DNA from: Nereocystis luetkeana
Lineage: Eukaryota > Sar > Phaeophyceae > Laminariales > Laminariaceae
DNA length: 64,000 nucleotides
Reading direction: 5' to 3'
NCBI GenBank assembly: GCA_031213475.1
Contig: JARUPZ010000034.1
Location: 4,714,940-4,778,939 of the forward strand
The position numbers and the translations under genes were made by a program. The notes under the pieces are model-generated. The model was not told the origin of the DNA. It did no database searches and saw only the letters and a list, made by a program, of their open reading frames with translations. Positions 42,919-54,349 of this stretch are shown one piece after another. Every line of letters starts with the position of its first letter. Within the stretch, counting starts at the first letter, position 1.

Positions 42919-44298
42919 CTAAGATGAAATAATGTGGGGAATGAAAATTGGGAAACGGCTGGCAGAGAAGCGTATGAGCAACACTGCTGATATACGGAAG
43001 GATATTCGGTTTCTATTGGAATGGCATCTGCGCTATATTATCAGAAGGCAAGCATAATAACAATACTGATATTATTGTCACAGAAGGCAAGCAAAAAAAT
43101 AATATTATACCTAGTATACTGTAATAGGGAATATTGACGAGTTAAAGTATACTCCTGCGGACTATTCAAGTACGTGGTATGGCATGAATGCGCTGCTCGT
43201 ACTGCTGTACCAGTATGGTGTATAGTATAATGTGACGCCGGAGTATACACAGCAGTACACGGGCAGCAGGACCGGGTATATATACTCTCACCAGGTATTG
43301 TACCTGGTACTGCTGCTGTACCGGTAATTAATGATTAAAAGATAAAAACGTGAAGGCTGTGTACCGGTATATACTGTCGTAATACGTATGTATACCCCAG
43401 TATACTCGTATAATAATACGTACCTGGTACAGTAGATACGAGTACCCGACACAGAGTAGTAAGTCAGCACCTGGTATATAGGAGCAGCACGAGTACGATG
43501 ATATTTGCATTTATTTGCGTTGTTGGCTTATGTTATACCCTGGTAAGGATTACCCTGGGCTGGGTAATCGATCGATCTTTTACCCGTATAGCTCAGTAGG
43601 TAACACCTTCACACTTATCGGGCAGAAATCATCCCACGCTTCCACTCCAAAATCAAAAGCCCGCGGAGACGCCGGCGTGCTTGACCGCCAGATCGGTGTC
43701 CTCGGGGCCTCGCGGATATCCTCTCGTTGATCCTGTTGTTGGTGATATGGGTACTCGTACCACTGGTAGCACCTGCTGGTGCTGTGATGACACACGACAC
43801 ACGACGCACGAAACCACAGGAAACAGCAGTTAGTTGCGTGTATACGTACGAGTGCAAAAATAATGTTGTGCAGATACGCGGCGGGAAGGAAAATATTTTC
43901 GAACGAAATGTATGAAATTAAACATGCGCGGACATCATTTTCAACTCCAACAGGAAAGACGTTGGTCTTTTTGTATGGACGCGAGACAGAACAAACTACT
44001 GCACGCGGTACAGCATCATTATCACACTATTAATACAACAGTACCACCACCATCAAAAGGTCAGAACACCACGTTCGCTCGCCTCAACAACGGTCTGCGA
44101 GCTGACTGCCCTTGACGTGGGGCCGGACTCTATTTTACTGCTCGAGAGTTAAAGTACACGAGCACAATCCAACACCATGATCCTACAGTACCTGATCTAC
44201 CTGCCCACGAGTACATGTATGATGTCATACCAGGTTGTACCTTACACACATCACCACACACATCACCCTGACAAGGAGACGACACACACCGCGTTCGC
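42919..44298. repeat. TACCWGGTA cluster with hairpin and tRNA-like A box (unit 3)
   Basis: Counterpart of the right part of 5545-7140. The hairpin is single (43548-43569), preceded by an extra ACCCTGGTAAG, and the A-box segment is at 43578-43640. Several small indels relative to units 1 and 2. Confidence 0.5.
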
Positions 44299-44714
44299 TT
44301 GCCTCATCTATTGGCCACCACCCACCTGAACAACGGTCGTGACACCGCCCCCGTCGTCAACTGGCACCGGCTTGGCAGCTGGCCGCCGTTGGCGAAGTGC
44401 CGACCCCTGCCGCTGGGGTGGCGTGGGGACGCCTCGGCCGGCGAGCCTTCTCCCTCCTGTACTTCTGATTCCGATGATGCGACTGCTGTTGTCGTACCAG
44501 TATTTGATAATCCCGCAGAGGAAGAGTCGACGAGCATAGCGGACGGGCGACGACCATCCTGTGACAGCATGCTCCCCGTCCGGCCAGGGGAGTGCTTGGC
44601 CTGGGGGGCTGGTCCCCTGAGGATGTTCAAGGATGTCATCCCTGTGTAGCCCTTTCGCTTGGCTGGGTCGTCGCGGCCCTGATGCTGCTGTGCTACCAGT
44701 GTCGCTGCCGCCAC
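44299..44714. other. GC-rich block open on both strands (unit 3)
   Basis: Counterpart of 7140-7555. Both overlapping frames are still open although unit 3 carries more substitutions (for example VFMDVIPV to MFKDVIPV in the plus frame). Strand and status unresolved. Confidence 0.25.
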
Positions 44715-45384
44715 AGCGGCAGAACTCTGTTCTGTTGCTGCTGTTGTTCCTCTGTTTATTCAGTATTATTGTTACCACCGTAGATAATTTTCTTCGTGAT
44801 CTGGCAAAACGAAAAAAAAAACAAGAAGAGCGACAATCGCGCCGGGCTCGTGCCTTCAGCCACAACCGAACCGCACGCGGAATGCTCGCCTCCACCGCAA
44901 CCACCTCGTGCCGAACTTTCCCCCTCGCCAAAATGAGCTGTGGCACTGCTGTGCTGCTGATCGGCCGAACCTGCTGCACTGCTGCTGCTGCTCACTGCTC
45001 GCTCCTCGACTTTTTGTTCGATCGTTGTTCCGTCCATCCGACTTTTCATTGGTCGGCCGAAGAGTTTGCGCCGCACGAGACTTTATTGGCCGAGTGGTTC
45101 CACCGACCACGAAACGGTACCAGCATAATTTCTCCGCATCCGATTTTCATTGGCCAGACTGCATCACGTCGGAGTCGGGCCGTCTTGCGAATGGGCACAC
45201 AAGTATTGACAGGGTAGGTGACACGCCCGCTGTGCGTCCGCCACGAATGTCGCAATGCGCACGTAAAGCTGCTCGAGCTACGGGTACTCGATCGAGTGTC
45301 ACATATTCCGTCTTGTTGTGTGTTCTTCATTCTTCCTACCCGTCGACATCCAGCACAACCAGTATCCGTGCCGATTATTCAATC

Positions 45385-45889
45385 CTATCAACAGAGAGAT
45401 ACATACTGGTACAAGTTATTATGTGTGTGGTCACAAAACTACGACACAGAGTGGCAAATGATAAACTTGCGGGAAGCGCGATACGATGCGATAACCTGGG
45501 GTCACTTTAGGGTGGGATGTGGAATACTCGCTGGCGCAACTCTAGCATATAGCTCCCAGTTGGGTAGGACACATACTTACACCCTGTGGCTATATATGTA
45601 TATAAAAGCTCACGATCTTTTCGTTGCCCCCCCCCCCTTCCCCCTGCTCCCGCGCCAATCTTCCTGTCTGCGGTTCTATTCCGCCTTGGAGAATGTTTAC
45701 TTGCGGTACTTCCGACTCACAACGATCTGGTGTTTCGTCGTCCCGATGATGGGAGTAGTACCGTAGCACCCGGGGGTTAGTACATACCTGGCACCGTTTC
45801 CTTACGTACTGGTGCCGCTGCACACATGTATTATTCCACACCTTGGGCAGATCATGATCTATCTACAGATCATCTATTTATAGTAATAA
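45385..45889. other. Non-array segment next to the array end, with TATA-like box
   Basis: The sequence has no counterpart in the units. TATATATGTATATAAAAGC at 45591-45609 is a good TATA-like box on the plus strand and is followed by a C-rich run. A 182-codon plus frame ending at 45766 crosses the array boundary and starts in unit DNA, so it is unlikely to be a real gene. Confidence 0.4.
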
Positions 45890-46201
45890 TTGGCTTAGTA
45901 AGTGGTCCGCGTGCCTAGTAAGATATATTTGGTGGGTTCAAGTCTCGCCGAGCGCATACTCGTACTGTAAGGACTTCTTCCATAAAAAAAAAATGATTTG
46001 CGGAAAGCGCGGAGTTTAGCTACATTCGATGAAAATCGACGAGCAGTGGGAATGCTGAACCCTATGCGCGACAAAAAATGAAGGCACGTATCGGGGGGGG
46101 AAACGGACGACACCTGTGACCACGGCTTGTCCAGAAGATCTCTGAGGGTAAAACCTCATACGAGTTAAGCTGAAAAGTAAGAGCGATGAGCATAAAAAAA
46201 A
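45890..46201 (+). mobile_element. SINE-like element, independent copy
   Basis: It begins TGGCTTAGTAAG (A box), has GGGTTCAAGTCTC (B box) and ends in an A-run. Against the copies in units 1 and 2 it differs far more than the neighbouring unit 3 DNA does, and its flanks on both sides are unrelated to theirs. No target duplication was evident. Confidence 0.65.
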
Positions 46202-46661
46202 TAGAGTACAGTAGTGCAGGAGAACAGGTCCGATCTAATCCAGGAAACATGTGATTTACAGTAGAGAATCAGATGAAACAGCTCGCATCCGGCGACATTA
46301 GCTACTAGTGTAGTCAAATATCAATAATGCATTTGCCCTGAACGATCTCTACTACTGTGGCATCAAATGGGAATCGATGATATGCCCTATTAATAGACAG
46401 ACGTGTGATTATAATGTGGTTGCTTTTCTTCCGGAGGGGCGCTTTTTGCCTTGTTTTCGTGACCACGAGCTACGAGTATCAGCCACCACCTCTTTGGGGC
46501 TTCAAAAGGAAAAATGATGAAAAAAACGAGTGTGACGATTACAATAACACCAAACAGCATCGGCTAAACGCATAAGCAGCCTCGGTTGCTGGGGGTGTCC
46601 GGAGTGCAACCCAATATGTCGATGACACGGCGACGTGTGCTGCGATGTGGGTATGATATTG
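46202..46661. other. Unrecognised spacer
   Basis: No gene, array or RNA recognised. Confidence 0.4.
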
Positions 46662-48122
46662 CAAGGCGCTTCGCTCCGCGGGCGGCCTACGCCACCCGCT
46701 ACGTTCGCCCAGGAAGGGAAAAAATACACCAATGCGAAGCGAACAGAGGCCCATGATTGAATTTAGTTTTTTTTATGATTGTAATTGCAAACTGGCGACA
46801 TGATAATGCCAAGAGTCCCGCCGCCATGCTTCAGGAAAAAACAGTTCGGACGCCACATACATACGAACAGCTCGGAGGCCACATACGCTTCGCGTCGCGG
46901 ATTCCGTACGTACGTACATACCCCAGGTAGGGTACTTATTTTCTTCTTTCGATATGCTCTTATGTCTGTGCTCGTCTGTACGAAGAAAGGGAAAGCACTG
47001 TGCACGGCACAGAAGCACACAGCAAAACAAATGAAAATGAAACCGAAAAATTCGGACAGAAAAAAAAAACCCCGTCCCCTCTCGTGTCACAATGGTCTGC
47101 CTGATTGGAACACCTTACACCGGTCAAAAAGAAGAAAAGAAAAAAAGCGAACAGCAGAGCTTATCTCTCAGCCTCGTACACCGCCCGCCCCTATCGCGAC
47201 CACCTCGCCACCGATTCGGTCCGGGCAAAGCTTTTCTCACTCTCCGCCACAATCATCCCCGTCGCCCGCCTCGCGTGAAGCCCGGTGCTCACCGTGGCCG
47301 TCGTTCGCCAGCTCGATAACGTTGGTGCTCAAACTGCACAGCTCCATCTTTCAACTTCAACGTGGTCGCAAAAATAAGCACCGCTTGAATATTATTTTTC
47401 CATCCCGAACGACCCTTATATTTCGTACATACTCTATCCAAAATCACAAATGGAGGCCAGACAGAGCCCGTTCATGCATCTCTCGTGTCTCGAGGCACAC
47501 GCGACGCCTAGGTACCAAAGCGGCGACCGCGCTCCTTACAACTCCCCCTCTACCCGCCAGCTCTCGCTGACACCCGCGATGGCGCCGGGCTCGCCCGCGG
47601 TGCCGTACTCGGAGTACACGCACGCACACGAAACGAAACAAGAAAAAGGAAGAAACGACCGAGATTGCCAAGAGAAGTGGAGAAAACAAAGACCCGCTGG
47701 CAAGGTCCGCCAAGTAATGAACGGAGGCGGTTTCGAAGCGGGAGCTCTGAGAGGCCAGGGATCGAGTAGGTTTAGCAATCTGGGAGAAGGGATCTTTAGG
47801 GGTGTTTTTGACTTGACAATTGTGTAGCGCGATCTGCACTTCGGAATCGTCGTCCGCAATTGAGAAATTTCCTGGTTCGAGGCAAACGCGGCGCAGCGGC
47901 GTTTATGGGCAATTTTGGCTCGTTTTGGTTACGGTTTGGGGTCAGGGTTAGAGGCAGGGGTTGGGTTGGGTCCTCGCCCGTACCTTGATCCCAACAGGAA
48001 CCAAAACACCTGAACAGGCTACCAACCTAAAGGTCCTTTCTCCCAGATTGTAATCGGACCTCGTCAGGGATGTACCAAGCGAGCACGCTCAGATAGTGAG
48101 ATCTAAGCAAGTGGTTCTATAG
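46662..48122. mobile_element. Element B, relative of element A
   Basis: It has the same left end (CAAGGCGCTTCGCTCCGCGG) and right end (GAGCACGCTCAG...GTTCTATAG) as 41171-42918. It lacks the 628-bp duplication but carries a nested element at 47763-48064. No frame is shared intact between A and B, so the family looks non-coding or decayed. Confidence 0.7.
47763..48064. mobile_element. Nested 302-bp inverted-repeat element with 7-bp target duplication
   Basis: CAGGGAT occurs on both sides (47756-47762 and 48065-48071), whereas element A has it once at the same place. The ends are inverted: CAATCTGGGAGAAGGGATC... on the left pairs with ...CTTTCTCCCAGATTG on the right, roughly 22 of 25 positions. 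The interior includes TTAGGG-like GGGTTAGAGG and no coding frame, so it is a MITE. The duplication length is compatible with a hAT-like class, but this is not decided. Confidence 0.8.
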
Positions 48123-48134
48123 CACCCAAATTTC

Positions 48135-48165
48135 CTGGGGCTCCTCCTCGACTGAGGAGCCCCAG
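48135..48165. other. Perfect 12-bp stem hairpin
   Basis: CTGGGGCTCCTC, a 7-base loop, then GAGGAGCCCCAG. It lies just outside element B. It could be a transcription end or a small palindrome; no T-run follows. Confidence 0.5.
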
Positions 48166-48224
48166 AGTGACCAGTAGAGCTTACCACCTATTCGAGATTT
48201 TGTCTGATTGGGTCACGGTCAGGA

Positions 48225-48270
48225 CTAGGGTTGCCCTAACTGGCTTAGGGCTGGGGTTAGGGTTAGTTCT
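48225..48270 (+). repeat. Telomere-like GGGTTAG patch
   Basis: ACTAGGGTTGCCC and GGGGTTAGGGTTAG are followed by TTCGTCTCGTACACAGCG. A diverged relative of the latter is at 49905-49925. Confidence 0.55.
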
Positions 48271-48352
48271 GTTCGTCTCGTACACAGCGTGTGTAAACCA
48301 TTTTCTCGAAGAAGTGATACGCGACCCTCAGAACAGCCACCGAAACTGACTA

Positions 48353-48679
48353 TTGATCAGAAGAAATCGATTAACATTCCCATGGCCTAGGTGCTATAGC
48401 GAAAACTATCGTGCAAACACATGGGATGATACCGAGCAGTTAGTTAGTTCTTCCTCAGTTGAGGCCTTTCTTATCGGAGAGCTATTTTTCCAGAATTTCC
48501 AAAGTTTGGAAATGTACATCAAGCTGCAGAGGCGTTCTGTCACAACTTGTGATATTCTTCAGAAGCAAAATATCAGGAAAATTACATTCAACATATACAT
48601 TATTTGGAAAAACAAATCAGGAAAATCCGGAACATTAAAAAAATGCGTGAAAAAAATGTATGGGACTCATGGAAAATAA
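48353..48679 (+). CDS. Doubtful 108-codon frame
   Basis: An AT-rich frame without a recognised domain. It ends in a Lys-rich stretch encoded by A-runs. It has no relative elsewhere in the window to test it. Confidence 0.12.
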   Translation: MIRRNRLTFPWPRCYSENYRANTWDDTEQLVSSSSVEAFLIGELFFQNFQSLEMYIKLQRRSVTTCDILQKQNIRKITFNIYIIWKNKSGKSGTLKKCVKKMYGTHGK

Positions 48680-48717
48680 GCTCTCCGATAAGAAATGTTC
48701 CGGTCACACAATCAATA

Positions 48718-48860
48718 CGTACGTACGTACGTACACGCGTATACCCCTCAACGATCGAAGCAAGGGTCACGCCCGCGCAAGCACGTTCTTCCTATTAACA
48801 GGCGTTTGAAAAGACCGCGCACTCACTCCCTCCCTCACTCACTCACTCACTCACTCGCTG
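48718..48860 (+). repeat. GTAC and CACT microsatellites
   Basis: CGTACGTACGTACGTACG at 48717-48733 and CTCACTCACTCACTCACTC at about 48836-48857. Confidence 0.8.
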
Positions 48861-48959
48861 TTTGTTTGGTCGCTATTTCCAAGGACGACCCGAAACACTA
48901 CAACAGTATTAAATAGCATATTTCAGGGAAATGGCGTGCGCTAAACAATGTGAGAGTAT

Positions 48960-49015
48960 CACCATCATCATCATCATCATCAGCATCGTCATCTTCATCA
49001 TCACTATCATCACCC
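48960..49015 (+). repeat. ATC microsatellite
   Basis: ATC repeats with CAG/TTC interruptions give the poly-Ile of a local frame. That frame, and the overlapping one to 49345, are not convincing genes. Confidence 0.8.
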
Positions 49016-49345
49016 TGCCGCTAACCCGTGACGAAGCTCACGAATCATATTGGTGGCGAGGAGTACTATCGTGCTTCGGGGACCGAACCAAGAACAACCC
49101 GTGGTTTTGTTGTGACAGAGGGTTCAGCGCGTCGGGAACCCCCCGTGGCGGGTTTCCCCTGTACTGCCGTCAACTGGCGGCGTACAACACCCCCGTTGCC
49201 GTTTACTGTCGATCGTAGTGACGAATCGGACGATAAAATAGTTTCCGAACTAGAGACCCTAGGTTTAACACCTGGGGAACTTCAAAAATTCCTGACGATC
49301 ATGCTTATTTATCATGTTCACCATTCTCGAAAACGTGCAAAATAA

Positions 49346-50540
49346 AACAAACCTACATACACGTCGATCACTTCATGAGGACCACTTACTTGCTCTTATA
49401 AACAGCTACAGAAACTACAGAAGAAAACCGGTGAAACAAAAAAAGGGAGCTCACGAGAGTAGTCTATTGTACCAGAGTATCTACTACGAGTAGCTCCTGT
49501 CGTCACTTCCGGGTTGACCTCGACCTACTTCCGCAGCATTCCATGATTTTCTGTCGACCGCAGCTTCGCATATTTCATTAGTGCGGTGCACCAGGCACCA
49601 ACCAACCACGCCAACCAACCAATAATCTTGACCAACCACGGATAACAACCAATCAGCCAGCAAACGACCATTTCTAGAAAACAATCTAGTGCGGTCCTCA
49701 AGACACTTCAAAATGTACCACCCGTGTTTACTAGCAAACCGCTGTCCCGTGTTTTAATACGGCGTTTCTCCTACAAAGAGGGTAGATCACCACTTATGAT
49801 TCGATACATGGTTGACACACCCTATGTACGAGGCGAACACAAACTATAACCCTAATCCTACGCCGAAGCCAGTCAGGCCCGATCAAACAACGGTTGGCGT
49901 TAGTTCCTTCGTCTCGTACCCAGCGGTGGGTGTGTGCCGTCCGTTTTCTCGAATAAAATAGTAAGCTCTACTACTTACAAAACAGCAAGGCAACCAAAGC
50001 AGACCAACCAAACAACGAAAAATCAATTATCCCCACGTGGCTTGATAATCTACCGAATAGCGCGGTCCTCAAATCGCTCCTCATTCGACCCGTGATGGTT
50101 GCGGCCATTTCAAAAGGGCATTCTCACACAAAATCGAGGCAATTCGCCTGCGTCTTTCCAATCCGTCGTCGAGAACGCGAGACCGCGAGTTGTTGCCAAA
50201 TTCTCGAGGAAATACCCGACAAGCGGCAGCGGGGATGCTGAGAGGTCCCCATGACATAGCGCGAAAGAATTTTAGGCAACTACCGCCGGGGGGGGAATCT
50301 GCTATGGCGGGCAAATCCGCAGGGCAATGCCTAGAGCCCAGAAAACGGCGAGGCAGATGGCGGAGCCCTACCTGCTGCTGCTCTCACAGTAGTGACCCAT
50401 CGCCACAATTTAGCCCGTCGCCACAAGGCAGGGTGCACTAAACTCTGGAGGGGAAGAAAAAAAAAAGGGAACCAGGAATAACGAACTTGGTTATTAACTT
50501 GAGGGAAAACCCGCATCTCGAGTAAAAAATAATTTGAAAA
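49346..50540. other. Spacer with diverged short duplications
   Basis: CCAACCAACC-type and AGTGCGGTCCTCAA / AGCGCGGTCCTCAA segments at about 49600-49720 and 49995-50080 are related. ATAACCCTAATCC at 49845 is telomere-like. No gene recognised. Confidence 0.35.
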
Positions 50541-50544
50541 AAAA

Positions 50545-50640
50545 AATCTTGCGCCCACGACTTCTGACTAGAATAGAAGGTCGCTGAGGGTATACAACCG
50601 GCTACGGGGTGAGCTGGGGAAAAAAAAAAAAAGTGACGAC
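50545..50640 (+). mobile_element. Possible 3' remnant of the SINE family
   Basis: TAGAAGGTCGCTGAGGGTATAC and the following GGTGAGCTGGGGAAAAA parallel the 3' end of the elements at 8256 and 45890 (CAGAAGATCGCTGAGGGTAA...). The head is missing or too diverged. Confidence 0.4.
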
Positions 50641-50828
50641 AATCATAAAAAACACGCTGAAAAAGGAAAAGAAACGCTTCGAATCGTACCAGGACCTGAG
50701 TAGAGGGAAACCGCGGTAGTTCGGTCACTCGACTGACCCTCCTCCTCCCCCCCCCTACACTTTTAAACCACTCTGCCGCGAAACACAAGGAACATAAGGA
50801 GCACAAGGAACGCTTCTACTACTAGTAA

Positions 50829-51357
50829 TTGTCAATATACAAGCGATCCTTAGGCTTTGATGGCCCAGAGTGGCAAGTTACAGGATATAACACGTGTGGT
50901 GAGATAACACACCCCCCTCGAACGATTTTTTCCGAACCCGCTTCTTTCTCGACGACTGGCTCGGAAGGGTACAAAAACGCACAACGAGCGACGTGCACGC
51001 GGTTGTATACGGAAAGACCTCGACGAGATGATTCAACAAGGCCACCCTTTTTCGTCTGTGCGTACCATCTCTGTTTTTCTCGAAAATCGGCGCGTCGTAA
51101 TCCCCCGAGGGGGTGGTTACGTTATCTTACGTGTTGCGCGGGGTGTACTATGGGGCCAAAAGAGGGGCTCGACGAGCCCAAAAACGACTGGTCTCCCAGC
51201 GTACTTGCTGGTAGTACCTCCGGCATTGCTTCAAAATGTTAACGCGTCAATCCTTTCGTCCACGACTTTCGCTGAGTCCTTGAGCGACGCCCATTGCGAG
51301 GGGTTGAGCGAGACCCCTTTCAATCCCGGAGTGAACCCCCCCCTGTCAATCGTGTAG
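50829..51357 (+). other. Two overlapping weak frames
   Basis: Frames of 137 codons (50829-51242) and 109 codons (51028-51357) overlap. Neither shows a domain I recognise. The second has HPFSSVRTISVFLENRRVV, vaguely like a helix-turn-helix, which is not enough for a call. Confidence 0.15.
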
Positions 51358-51432
51358 TACTCCCGGATATCCACCTATACAGATGGTAAGGAGACGATAA
51401 AAAGTTGCAACGTACGAGTACATAATACGAGT

Positions 51433-51531
51433 ATTACGGGGGACCATAGTAAATAGGACCTACGATACACACAAAAACCAGCATATTTCTACTATCAACA
51501 TTTGGTCCTATTTACTATGGCCCCCGGTAAT
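51433..51531. mobile_element. Palindromic MITE, best-preserved copy
   Basis: ATTACGGGGGACCATAGTAA at the left and TTACTATGGCCCCCGGTAAT at the right make inverted ends of about 27 bases. Same family as 8799-8895. Confidence 0.8.
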
Positions 51532-51765
51532 GGTGAGTATCGAGTATATATATATACCCACGGATTGCGTTGAGCTCTGCCCGGGGCATCATCGGGTGGG
51601 AAAACGAAATACTACTTCCTTGGTTCTGGAAAAAACAAGTCGCATTTCATGAGCTAACTTTGGTGCATCCTACACGTTTATGAAATAAACACAACCATCA
51701 GCCGCCGAGGGGGAGTCAACAAACTGAAGGTTTTCCAGCCGATGCGATCGCCCGCGAAAAAACAG

Positions 51766-51767
<2 letters not shown>

Positions 51768-51805
<38 letters not shown>

Positions 51806-51806
51806 A
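51768..51806 (+). repeat. CAA microsatellite
   Basis: About twelve CAA/ACA units in a row. The surrounding sequence (51532-52250) shows no gene, apart from an inverted pair near 52010-52070 (CATAGTGCCGGTTTGCGC against GCGCCAACCGGCAC). Confidence 0.85.
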
Positions 51807-52649
51807 ACATCAGATAGATGCTGGTTATCGTAGAAAGAAAATCCCGGCGGAGACGTCATCCAGGGTCAGAAGGATAACACAAGGAGAAACATCCAATCGA
51901 CCTGTGGGCTGAAACCATATAGTTTTGTCAGCTTTTGCGTTCTTTCCCGCCGAAAAGGGGTATGTAAAACAGAGATATGATTCCTTCTGTACAGGATTGG
52001 TCCCTCCATAGTGCCGGTTTGCGCTCTGTAGCCAACAATACCGGCACTCTTACAGCGCCAACCGGCACCAAATACTCCGCACACCGTATACTGTATACCA
52101 TCACTCTACTGTAATTAATTCCATCTACGCCAAGCGATTTCACAAGGCACTATCTATAGCGAGCAACCGGGACTATAGACGGACCACTACTGTATTGCAC
52201 GAAGTATGCACTTAATCGAGGGGGTGTTAATACGACGGGCGTTCGGGTGGCTCGCCTAGCTCGAGGCACGGGGGCGTCGGAGAAGCCGGAAGTTGGGGGC
52301 GGGAAGAATTTTCGTGGGTACGTCGGCTAGTTTATGCCGTCGCTTGCGGTGTGTCAACATCATCAACCATTGGGAGCCGTGTGGAAAAAGCAAGTGGGTC
52401 CACAGGCAAAAAGACGGGGGAGCAATAAATAGTCCTTGCTGATAGAAGCCCCAGTAAGCTGAGCAACTGATGTGCATGGCCGAATGGCAAACAGGGCAAT
52501 ACTAATTGTTTGGTCGTGAGTACAAGGTCCTACCGCCTCATGGTCACAACAATTCCTTCATGCCGAGTCACCTCGCCAGGGTCCGCCTGAGACAACTTTC
52601 GCTGCTGACCCCCGAGAGTATGGTGTCATAACCATAAACACCCCCGGCA

Positions 52650-52925
52650 GTTTGTCTCGGCACTCCAATTTGACCCAAGAGAGGGCGAGTGATTCCTCTT
52701 CTAGAGAGGAAGAAATAATGCAATCACTAACAATACAGGGGATACGGGGATATCCTCGGACAAGGAAAAACTGGTGTATACGTATACGAGCTACGTACGC
52801 AGTGTTGGACATCGTAGGCTACATAGCACTGGGATATCACGAGGCAGTTTCAGACAAAAGGGGCGAGTGATTCCTTCTTGAGAGACGCAGTAATGCCTTC
52901 GTAATGAACACAGGGGATACGGGGA
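52650..52925 (+). repeat. Diverged ~180-bp direct repeat
   Basis: GGGCGAGTGATTCCTCTTCT...ACAGGGGATACGGGGATA at 52683-52755 recurs as GGGCGAGTGATTCCTTCTTG...ACAGGGGATACGGGGACG at 52861-52927. GTACGGGGACGCTATGACAAG is then doubled. Confidence 0.7.
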
Positions 52926-52958
52926 CGCTATGACAAGTACGGGGACGCTATGACAAGC

Positions 52959-53032
52959 ACATACATACATACATACATACATACATACATACATACATAC
53001 ATACATACATACATACATACATACATACATAC
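52959..53032 (+). repeat. CATA microsatellite
   Basis: About eighteen uninterrupted ACAT/CATA units. The Tyr/Met/Cys-rich minus-strand frame across it is a repeat product. From 53033 to 53600 no gene is recognised. Confidence 0.95.
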
Positions 53033-53600
53033 TGTAATGCTCCCTAGGCATAGTGTTGAGTTACGCACTGCACAAGCATTGCCGGGTGGTCAACCACAGT
53101 CCCCGAAACATATACCTCTCTGTCCCTATTTGTAAGCACGGTTTGTATACTAAATACAGGTATGTCGGTTTGTATACTACCAGTTCGCATGTAATAAAAA
53201 AGTTCCTCATATATAGGGACCTATTGGTGGGTACATTATATATACAAGACACCTGGTACCAAGTATGCGTGGCTGCAGTCGTAATTATCGGACACTATTT
53301 CCGAGTAATTTTTCCCAAAAAAGTGGTTTGCATTGTTACAGAGGGGTAAATCATCCCCCCCCCCCTCCCCCGTCACACGCCTCACCCGGATGTTTCCTTT
53401 CCATTTCTTCACGACGACTTGTCTCTTCGACCTTTTCGCGCCGCTCAACTGCCAACCAAAAAAACGCGCAGGAAGGAGAAACAACCAAACAGTCGTTCGT
53501 GGGAGGTCAGACCGTACACACAAGAGTTCACGACGTGAACGTGTTGCTTGTTTTGGTACCGAGAGACTGGCGGGCTAAAGCACCCTCAAAAGCGTGATAT

Positions 53601-53704
53601 TTACGGCGGACCAAAGTAAATGCGATCTACGGTACACACAAAACCTACATATTTACCTATTTTTACTAACAATATTTGGTCCTGTTTTACTATGCTCCCC
53701 CATG
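53601..53704. mobile_element. Diverged palindromic MITE
   Basis: TTACGGCGGACCAAAGTAAA at the left and GGTCCTGTTTTACTATGCTCC at the right are decayed versions of the ends at 51433-51531. Confidence 0.65.
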
Positions 53705-53819
53705 ATAGCAACCACTCGTAAGAAGCGTGCCGCGATAGGGGGACGAGGTGCTTTCTAGACATAATAATTTTTTACCGATCGGGCTCCTATACTGAACAAG
53801 TATCCGGGACACTAGTGGC

Positions 53820-53990
53820 CACTCTATAGTGCCGGCTGAGTAGTGCCAGCTGCCCGCTGTATAGAGTGCCTGTGAAGTGAGCTTGGCACAGATGGGATTG
53901 AACCAGTGCATGTAGAGTGTGCAGAGTAGATAGTGCCGGTTGACGCTTCGTATAGTGCCGGTATCACTATTGGCCGGGGTGCATACCGGC
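53820..53990 (+). repeat. TATAGTGCCGG short repeats
   Basis: TATAGTGCCGG, GTAGTGCCAGC, ATAGTGCCGGTTGACGC and TATAGTGCCGGTAT recur, with inverted CCGGCAC. The same word occurs at about 52010. From 53991 to 54350 only weak frames (for example 53940-54374 plus) are seen. Confidence 0.55.
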
Positions 53991-54349
53991 ACAACGTCGA
54001 GGGACCATTATCGTACCAAACTGTATCACATTTGTGTTTCGGAATATTCTTTGATAAAATACCTATGCCATGGGATTCTTCATCGCATTGGACGTTCCAC
54101 GACGCAGAGGTACGTACTGTGCCTTTTTTGCCTTCTGAGGCAAAATTTACGACGGACGGGTATCCTTAAGGGCACCGCGGAGCTACCGAATATCCTTAAT
54201 CTCATTTTCGTTCACTACTTTTCCGGAAGGTTAACCCCAAAGGGTTGGGCGCGCGTTTTTTTTTCTCTCGTAAATCAGTCTTTGGGGGGAGATAGGTATA
54301 GAGCTCGAGTTAGCCCCCTCAACGACACAAAAAACAACGTAATGAACGC

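Larger units (their letters stand above)
35465..45384. repeat. Tandem unit 3, truncated edge copy
   Basis: Unit 3 follows units 1 and 2 up to 45384, which matches 8227 in unit 1 and 25969 in unit 2, and then the sequence changes completely. It carries the cyclin-like gene but ends before the position of the coiled-coil gene. It is more diverged than units 1 and 2 are from each other: the poly-G tract is 9 instead of 21-23, the telomere-like patch is shorter, and a 1.75-kb element is inserted at 41171. The similarity at 45890-46201 is better explained as a separate SINE insertion than as a continuation of the unit. Confidence 0.9.
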
